Below are positions 15,594 to 20,191 of a stretch of DNA of 20,191 nt, one piece after another (the first letter of the stretch is position 1; each line of letters opens with the position of its first letter). The notes under the pieces were generated by a model. That model did not search any database, was not told the origin of the DNA, and saw only the letters and a program-made list of their open reading frames with translations. Source of the DNA: JADJEI01 sp035328465. GTDB lineage: Bacteria; Bacteroidota; Ignavibacteria; Ignavibacteriales; Ignavibacteriaceae. The stretch is taken from assembly GCA_035328465.1 (NCBI GenBank), contig DAOLIQ010000064.1, positions 1 to 20,191 on the forward strand, written 5' to 3'. A program made the translations under genes and the position numbers.

Positions 15594-16001
15594 TTATCTC
15601 GGGTTTTGTCTTAAGCCGTAAATTTTTGAACTCCATGGGGAATAGATTCTTGATATTTTATTTATAGTTAATACCGTATCTTCATAGTCGTGGATTTCGG
15701 AATAATAAAGATGTAATGCCATGCCAATAGCTGCACTTACCTCGCCGGAAATGGATAATTCTTCTGTAGCTGCATCGGATTTTCCATCTCTTCGTAGTAT
15801 TCGTCTAACATTAATATTTAATAGTTTAGTAAGATTCGAAAATGTGATGTATAGGAAAAGAAGGGCTAAAAAAACAACAACGTATCCAATTACGGTCATT
15901 CCAATACCCCATGGATCAATCTTTAAAAACAAATCCGAATTTTTATGAATGGTAGCGGTCGAAGTATCTTTAGTTATTTGTTGTAATACTCCTAAAAACA
16001 T
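15594..16001 (-). CDS. mmdD: OadG-type small membrane subunit of the Na+ decarboxylase
   Basis: A 135-residue protein with one membrane helix (residues 31-54, WGIGMTVIGYVVVFLALLFLYITF), a basic cytoplasmic stretch (NVRRILRRDG) and a soluble tail AAIGMALHLYYSEIHDYEDTVLTI ending SRIYSPWSSKIYGLRQNPR. The position of the helix and the tail are typical of OadG/MmdD-like proteins of Bacteroidota. In the family this subunit holds the carboxyltransferase to the membrane subunit and stabilises the complex. AAGGAG lies 6 bases before the ATG, the best ribosome site in this operon. It starts 16 bp after the carboxyltransferase stop. Sequence conservation in this family is low, so context adds much of the certainty. 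Confidence 0.85.
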   Translation of the reverse strand: MFLGVLQQITKDTSTATIHKNSDLFLKIDPWGIGMTVIGYVVVFLALLFLYITFSNLTKLLNINVRRILRRDGKSDAATEELSISGEVSAAIGMALHLYYSEIHDYEDTVLTINKISRIYSPWSSKIYGLRQNPR

Positions 16002-16017
16002 TATTATACTCCTTTAA

Positions 16018-17577
16018 TTATAGTGGTAAATTAGAATGTTTTTTAGGTGGATTAACATCCTTTTTTGTTGCAAGAGATTGCAATGCACGAATTACTCTGA
16101 ACCTCGTATTTCTTGGTTCTATAACGTCATCAATGTAGCCATACTTTGCTGCAACATAAGGTGTAGCAAATTTTTTGCGATAATCATCTTCTTGCTGTTT
16201 GACGAAGTTGATTCTTTCTTCGGGATCATTAATTAACTGCAACTCCTTTTGATGAAGAACTTCAATTGCACCTTTTGGGCCCATCACTGCAATCTCAGCA
16301 CCAGGCCAGGCGTAGTTAATATCCCCGCGTAAGTGTTTTGAACTCATAACATCATAAGCACCGCCGTAAGCTTTACGAAGAATAACCGTCACTTTTGGAA
16401 CTGTGGCTTCGCCATAAGCGAATAAAAGTTTTGCACCGTGAATAATAATTCCACCGTATTCTTGAGTTGTTCCAGGTAAAAATCCCGGCACATCAACAAA
16501 GGTTACGATTGGAATATTAAATGCATCACAGAATCGAACAAAGCGTGCAGCTTTTCGCGATGAGTTAATATCAAGAACCCCTGCTAGGTAATTCGGCTGA
16601 TTAGCGACAATACCAACAGGCATTCCATTAAATCTTGCAAACCCTGTTACAATGTTAGGAGCGAAGTGTCTTTGTATTTCCAAGAACTCATGTGTGTCAA
16701 CAACCGCATAGATAACATCTTTAACATCGTAAGGTTTGTTTGTGGCTTCAGGGATTATTGAGTTAAGAATATCTTCTAAGCGATCTATTGGATCATCGCA
16801 GTGAAGTATCGGAGGATCTTCTAAATTATTTTGTGGAAGATAGCTTAGTAATTTCCTGATTAGAGAGATTCCTTCTTCTTCATCATCAGAAACTAAATGT
16901 GCGACTCCTGATTTTGAACCGTGAACCATTGCACCTCCAAGTTCATCCTCAGTTACAGTTTCACCGGTTACAGTCTTTACAACTTTTGGTCCTGTAACAA
17001 ACATGTAGCTTGCAGTTTTATTCATAATTATAAAGTCAGTTAGAGCGGGGGAGTAAACTGCACCGCCAGCGCACGGTCCAAACACTGCTGAGATTTGAGG
17101 AATAACTCCGGATGCTAAAATATTTCTTTGAAAAATATCCGCATATCCGCCGAGTGATTTTACGCCTTCTTGAATTCTTGCACCGCCGCTATCATTTATT
17201 CCGATAATAGGTGCACCGACTTTAAGTGCTTTATCCATAACCTTGCAAATTTTTTCGGCATACATTTCAGAGAGTGATCCGCCAAATACCGTAAAATCCT
17301 GAGAGAAGACATAAACTAATCTTCCATCAATAGTTCCGTAGCCGGTAACAACTCCATCTGATAAATAAGATTCTTTATCTAACCCAAAATCAATACTGCG
17401 ATGACAAACAAACATATCAAATTCTTCAAAGCTGCCTTCATCAAGCAAAAGTTCTAATCTTTCACGTGCTGTAAGTTTTCCTTTTTTATGTTGCGATGCG
17501 ATGCGTTTTTCTCCGCCGCCGAGTTTTGCTTGTTGACGAAGCGCCATCAATTCCTTTATTTTATCTTCCATTGCCAT
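16018..17577 (-). CDS. mmdA: methylmalonyl-CoA decarboxylase / propionyl-CoA carboxylase carboxyltransferase subunit
   Basis: Carboxyltransferase of 519 residues with two crotonase-like halves. It moves the carboxyl group between S-methylmalonyl-CoA and biotin. Visible hallmarks are INDSGGARIQEGV (N-half acyl-CoA oxyanion region), FGPCAGGAVYSPALTDF, MFVTGPKVVKTVTGE, NQPNYLAGVLDI and the C-half biotin site RKAYGGAYDVMSSKHL. The open frame reaches ATG 17634, but that codon is part of an inverted repeat and lacks a ribosome site. I chose ATG 17577, which has AGGAAAA just upstream and gives the family-typical start MAMEDKIKEL; ATG 17571 is an alternative. The subunit is the same type in PccB and MmdA. 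The OadG, biotin carrier and OadB genes right behind it, and the lack of a biotin carboxylase, favour the decarboxylase role. Confidence 0.93.
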   Translation of the reverse strand: MAMEDKIKELMALRQQAKLGGGEKRIASQHKKGKLTARERLELLLDEGSFEEFDMFVCHRSIDFGLDKESYLSDGVVTGYGTIDGRLVYVFSQDFTVFGGSLSEMYAEKICKVMDKALKVGAPIIGINDSGGARIQEGVKSLGGYADIFQRNILASGVIPQISAVFGPCAGGAVYSPALTDFIIMNKTASYMFVTGPKVVKTVTGETVTEDELGGAMVHGSKSGVAHLVSDDEEEGISLIRKLLSYLPQNNLEDPPILHCDDPIDRLEDILNSIIPEATNKPYDVKDVIYAVVDTHEFLEIQRHFAPNIVTGFARFNGMPVGIVANQPNYLAGVLDINSSRKAARFVRFCDAFNIPIVTFVDVPGFLPGTTQEYGGIIIHGAKLLFAYGEATVPKVTVILRKAYGGAYDVMSSKHLRGDINYAWPGAEIAVMGPKGAIEVLHQKELQLINDPEERINFVKQQEDDYRKKFATPYVAAKYGYIDDVIEPRNTRFRVIRALQSLATKKDVNPPKKHSNLPL

Positions 17578-17608
17578 AAAGTTTTCCTGTAATTTAATTT
17601 TCTGTATA

Positions 17609-17634
17609 ATGCTAATGGCGATGCCATTCAGCAT
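17609..17634. repeat. near-perfect hairpin in the mce-mmdA gap
   Basis: ATGCT-AATGGC at 17609-17619 pairs with GCCATT-AGCAT at 17623-17634, with one unpaired C at 17629 and a 3-base loop GAT: 11 base pairs in all. On the minus-strand mRNA it would lie about 31 bases before the mmdA start. No T-run follows on either strand, so it is not a classic terminator. It may affect processing, stability or ribosome access. Confidence 0.55.
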
Positions 17635-17671
17635 CTCAAAGTCATTTATTATTTCCTAAAATAGATTCACC

Positions 17672-17690
17672 TCCTGAAATGAATTCAGGA
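17672..17690. repeat. short palindromic repeat TCCTGAA/TTCAGGA
   Basis: TCCTGAA at 17672-17678 and TTCAGGA at 17684-17690 are exact reverse complements around ATGAA, followed by TGACA. This resembles small TCATCCTGA-type palindromes scattered in intergenic DNA of related bacteria, and is loosely similar to the one at 1749-1771. It lies in the 153-bp gap between mce and mmdA, inside the presumed operon. Confidence 0.55.
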
Positions 17691-17730
17691 TGACATTTAG
17701 ATAATCCAGCATAATTGTTTATCATTTAAC

Positions 17731-18138
17731 CTATTCCGGTTTTTCACAAAATTCTGTCAATACTCCGAATGTTGATTTAGGATGGAGGAATGCGATGTTC
17801 AATCCTTCAGCACCTTTTCTTCCTTTTTCATCGATTAGAATTACATCTTTAGATTTTACTTCGTTTAATGAGTTTTGCAACCCATTAACAGCAAAAGCAA
17901 TATGATGAATTCCTTCGCCCTTCTTATCAATAAACTTTCCTATTGGCCCATCTGTTGAAGTTGATTCGAGAAGTTCAATTTTAGTTTGTCCAACCACAAA
18001 GAAAGCAGTCTTAACTTTTTGATCGGCAACTTCTTCAACGGCGTAACATTTTAACCCGAGTACGTTTTCGTAAAAATTAATTGCTTCAGTAATGTTTTTA
18101 ACTGCAATACCTATATGTTCTATGTGTGATATGTTCAT
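17731..18138 (-). CDS. mce: methylmalonyl-CoA epimerase
   Basis: A 135-residue vicinal-oxygen-chelate fold enzyme that interconverts R- and S-methylmalonyl-CoA in the cytoplasm, linking the mutase (R form) to the carboxyltransferase (S form). Two beta-alpha-beta modules can be seen, starting at IEHIGIAVKN and GIHHIAFAVNG. Likely metal ligands are H8, E55 (in KIELLE), H79 and E129 (in LTEFCE), placed as in known epimerases. The ending LHPKSTFGVLTEFCE is a family signature. Length is typical. The ribosome site before ATG 18138 is only an A-rich stretch. It follows mcmA by 53 bp. Confidence 0.93.
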   Translation of the reverse strand: MNISHIEHIGIAVKNITEAINFYENVLGLKCYAVEEVADQKVKTAFFVVGQTKIELLESTSTDGPIGKFIDKKGEGIHHIAFAVNGLQNSLNEVKSKDVILIDEKGRKGAEGLNIAFLHPKSTFGVLTEFCEKPE

Positions 18139-18191
18139 TCTTTTTTCGGATTATATTATATGATAGTTAATTTCTGATAATTCATCGTTAG

Positions 18192-19862
18192 TTAAATAAT
18201 AACATGCTCTTTGTATTCACCAAAGACATCTCTCATTGTATTGCAAATCTCACCGATGCTTGCATAATTTTTTACTGCTTCGACTATAAACGGCATTAGG
18301 TTATCGTTTCCTTCTGCTGCTGATTTTAATTTATTAAGTGCAAGATTTACGGAATCACTATTTCTTTCAGCCTTAATTTTAGAAAGGAATTTAATCTGTT
18401 CTTGCTGAACACGGGGATTAATTTTTAATAATCCTTTTGGTTCTTCCTCTTCCAGCTGAAATTTATTTACTCCAACAATTACACGCTCACCAGATTCAAT
18501 TTCCATTTCATATCTATAAGCGGCTTTTTGAATTTCCATTTGAATAAAACCAGATTCAATCGCATTAATAACACCACCCAATGAATCAATTTTATTAATG
18601 TATTCAAGAGCGTCTTTTTCAATTTGATCGGTGAGATTTTCGATGTAATAAGAACCAGCAAGCGGGTCAATAGTATTCGCAACTCCACTTTCGTTTGCAA
18701 CTATTTGCTGAGTTCTAAGCGCTATTCGCACAGAATCTTCATTTGGCAGGGCAAGAGCTTCATCACGGGAATTTGTGTGTAAGCTTTGTGTACCCCCCAG
18801 TACGGCAGCAAGAGTTTGAATTGTAACTCGGACTATATTGTTATCGACTTGTTGAGCCGTTAATGTGGAACCCGCGGTTTGAGTATGAAACCTGAGCATC
18901 CAGCTTCTTGGATCTTTTGCCATGAATCTATTGCGCATAATTTTTGCCCACATCCTTCGCGCAGCCCGAAATTTTGCTACTTCCTCCAATAAATCATTAT
19001 GTGAATTAAAGAAAAATGACAAACGTTTTGCGAATTCATCAACATTTAATCCTGCTTTTATTGCAGATTCAACATAAGCAATTCCATTTGCTAAAGTAAA
19101 TCCCACCTCCTGCGCTGCGGTTGAACCAGCTTCTCTTATATGATATCCTGAGATTGATATCGTGTTAAACTTGGGTACTTCATTAGCGCAGTACTCGAAT
19201 ATATTTGTAATCAATCTCATTGAGGCTTTCGGAGGGTAGATATACGTACCGCGTGCGATGTACTCTTTTAAAATATCGTTTTGTATTGTTCCGCTGATTT
19301 TATCTTTTCCTACTCCACATTTTTCAGCTACTGCAATGTACATTGCGAGCAGTATAGAGGCAGGTGCATTAATTGTCATTGAGGTTGAAACTTTATCCAA
19401 AGGAATTTTTTCAAAAAGAATTTCCATATCGGCAAGAGTATCTATGGCAACCCCAACCTTACCAACTTCTCCGGAAGCGATTGGATCATCGCTGTCGTAA
19501 CCAATTTGAGTTGGAAGATCAAATGCAACTGATAACCCAGACTGCCCATGATCCAATAAATAACGATAACGCTGATTAGATTCTTTTGCCGTTCCAAATC
19601 CTGCGTATTGCCTCATTGTCCAGAACCGTCCACGATACATGGTGGGCTGTATTCCACGAGTGAAAGGAAATTCTCCGGGAAATCCTATCTCATTTTCATA
19701 TTTATGATCAATTTTTTCCGGAGCATATAGCGGTTCAATTGGAGTAAATGAACCTGTGGTAAATTCTTTTTTTTGTTCAGGATTTTTTTGAATTGATTTC
19801 TTGTAAGTATTATTTATCCAGTTATAAAACTTTTCCGAAGAAGAGTTTTCGAGTATTCCCAA
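18192..19862 (-). CDS. mcmA: methylmalonyl-CoA mutase large (catalytic) chain without B12-binding domain
   Basis: A 556-residue TIM-barrel chain of adenosylcobalamin-dependent methylmalonyl-CoA mutase, which interconverts succinyl-CoA and R-methylmalonyl-CoA. Motifs: TMYRGRFWTMRQYAGFG, GLSVAFDLPTQIGYDSDDP, SGYHIREAGSTAAQE and the FHTQTAGSTLTAQQ segment. Y86 (in RQYAGF), R204 (in YIARGTYIYPP) and H241 (in GYHIREAG) fit Y89, R207 and H244 of the Propionibacterium enzyme. The Tyr/Arg pair indicates methylmalonyl-CoA rather than isobutyryl-CoA, whose mutases carry Phe/Gln. The chain stops after the barrel and lacks the C-terminal DxHxxG cobalamin domain, so a separate small subunit is needed; none is in the window. 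The start is a TTG at 19862 supported by AGGAT seven bases upstream. There is no internal ATG before conserved sequence. Confidence 0.94.
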   Translation of the reverse strand: MGILENSSSEKFYNWINNTYKKSIQKNPEQKKEFTTGSFTPIEPLYAPEKIDHKYENEIGFPGEFPFTRGIQPTMYRGRFWTMRQYAGFGTAKESNQRYRYLLDHGQSGLSVAFDLPTQIGYDSDDPIASGEVGKVGVAIDTLADMEILFEKIPLDKVSTSMTINAPASILLAMYIAVAEKCGVGKDKISGTIQNDILKEYIARGTYIYPPKASMRLITNIFEYCANEVPKFNTISISGYHIREAGSTAAQEVGFTLANGIAYVESAIKAGLNVDEFAKRLSFFFNSHNDLLEEVAKFRAARRMWAKIMRNRFMAKDPRSWMLRFHTQTAGSTLTAQQVDNNIVRVTIQTLAAVLGGTQSLHTNSRDEALALPNEDSVRIALRTQQIVANESGVANTIDPLAGSYYIENLTDQIEKDALEYINKIDSLGGVINAIESGFIQMEIQKAAYRYEMEIESGERVIVGVNKFQLEEEEPKGLLKINPRVQQEQIKFLSKIKAERNSDSVNLALNKLKSAAEGNDNLMPFIVEAVKNYASIGEICNTMRDVFGEYKEHVII

Positions 19863-20191
19863 TTTGTTATCCTTTCAATTATTGTTTCTCTATGCGCTTA
19901 ATATTGCACAGATAGCTGAAAACCGAAAATGGTAAAATTATTTCAGCATCTGTTTAGAACAAACATAATGCCATGGGCAAGTAGAAAAAAAGTTATGTTT
20001 GTTAAACTTAGATTAAGAAAAATTAATTGCCAAATAACATGAAAACTTCATAAAGGGGAAATCCAGAGTTCCAATTTTCTTGAAAATGAGAAGTTTCAGT
20101 TGCCAAATATTAAATGAATTTTTTTAAATAAATAATTACTTATCAGTATCAAAATTTTGATGCAGCTGAACGGGTTTCGTTGTTGTTTTTC
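19863..20191. promoter_or_regulatory. upstream region of mcmA with stacked inverted repeats
   Basis: No gene is seen in these 329 bp. Two neighbouring hairpins lie 53-145 bp before the mcmA start. The first is GCTGAAA at 19915-19921 with TTTCAGC at 19941-19947. The second is AACAAACATAA at 19958-19968 with TTATGTTTGTT at 19993-20003 (11 perfect pairs), lengthened by GTTT at 19952-19955 with AAAC at 20004-20007 across a 2-base bulge. The second loop contains TGCC-ATG-GGCA at 19969-19979. Farther out, TTGCCAAATA occurs twice as a direct repeat at 20027-20036 and 20100-20109. I saw no cobalamin riboswitch box (GCCACTG). A promoter must lie here but I cannot place it. Confidence 0.45.

Noticed and set aside
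19863..20191. Cobalamin riboswitch before mcmA
   Set aside because: Expected on functional grounds, but neither the B12-box core nor the usual long paired architecture can be found on the minus strand.

Overview
The window reads as a piece of an AT-rich bacterial chromosome from the Bacteroidota/FCB group, most likely an Ignavibacteria-type organism. The evidence is indirect: a type A type IX secretion (T9SS) sorting tail starting NYPNPFNPS at the end of a secreted protein, AT-rich intergenic DNA, weak or absent Shine-Dalgarno sites before several genes, and a Bacteroidota-style order of methylmalonyl-CoA/Na+ pump genes. There is no rRNA, tRNA, CRISPR array or insertion sequence that I can support.

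Left half (1-9062, + strand), mostly envelope and secreted proteins: the end of a multi-pass membrane protein, a small putative lipoprotein, a SpoIIAA/STAS-like protein, a large FG-GAP/VCBS repeat protein with an ASPIC/UnbV-like region and a T9SS tail, a 1088-residue exported BNR/VPS10-type beta-propeller protein, and, almost touching it, a secreted glycoside hydrolase family 47 alpha-mannosidase with its whole catalytic set intact. GH47 is mainly a eukaryotic family, so the last pair is the most unusual part of the left half.

Middle (9063-13591): a strong hairpin terminator separates the convergent halves. On the minus strand follow an outer-membrane-type beta-strand-rich protein and a three-gene set, wbpA-wbpB-wbpD, for UDP-linked 2,3-diamino-glucuronic acid sugars of surface polysaccharide. 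The aminotransferase that acts between WbpB and WbpD (WbpE) is not in the window.

Right half (13972-19862, minus strand): a six-gene set in the order mcmA (methylmalonyl-CoA mutase large chain), mce (epimerase), mmdA/pccB (carboxyltransferase), an OadG-type small membrane subunit, a biotin carrier protein, and oadB/mmdB (Na+-translocating decarboxylase beta subunit). Together these would convert succinyl-CoA through R- and S-methylmalonyl-CoA to propionyl-CoA plus CO2 and couple decarboxylation to Na+ export. No biotin carboxylase is present, which favours the Na+ pump reading over an ATP-driven propionyl-CoA carboxylase. The mutase chain has no B12-binding domain, and no small subunit is present here. 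The DNA upstream of mcmA and the mce-mmdA gap both contain notable inverted repeats that could fold in the mRNA.
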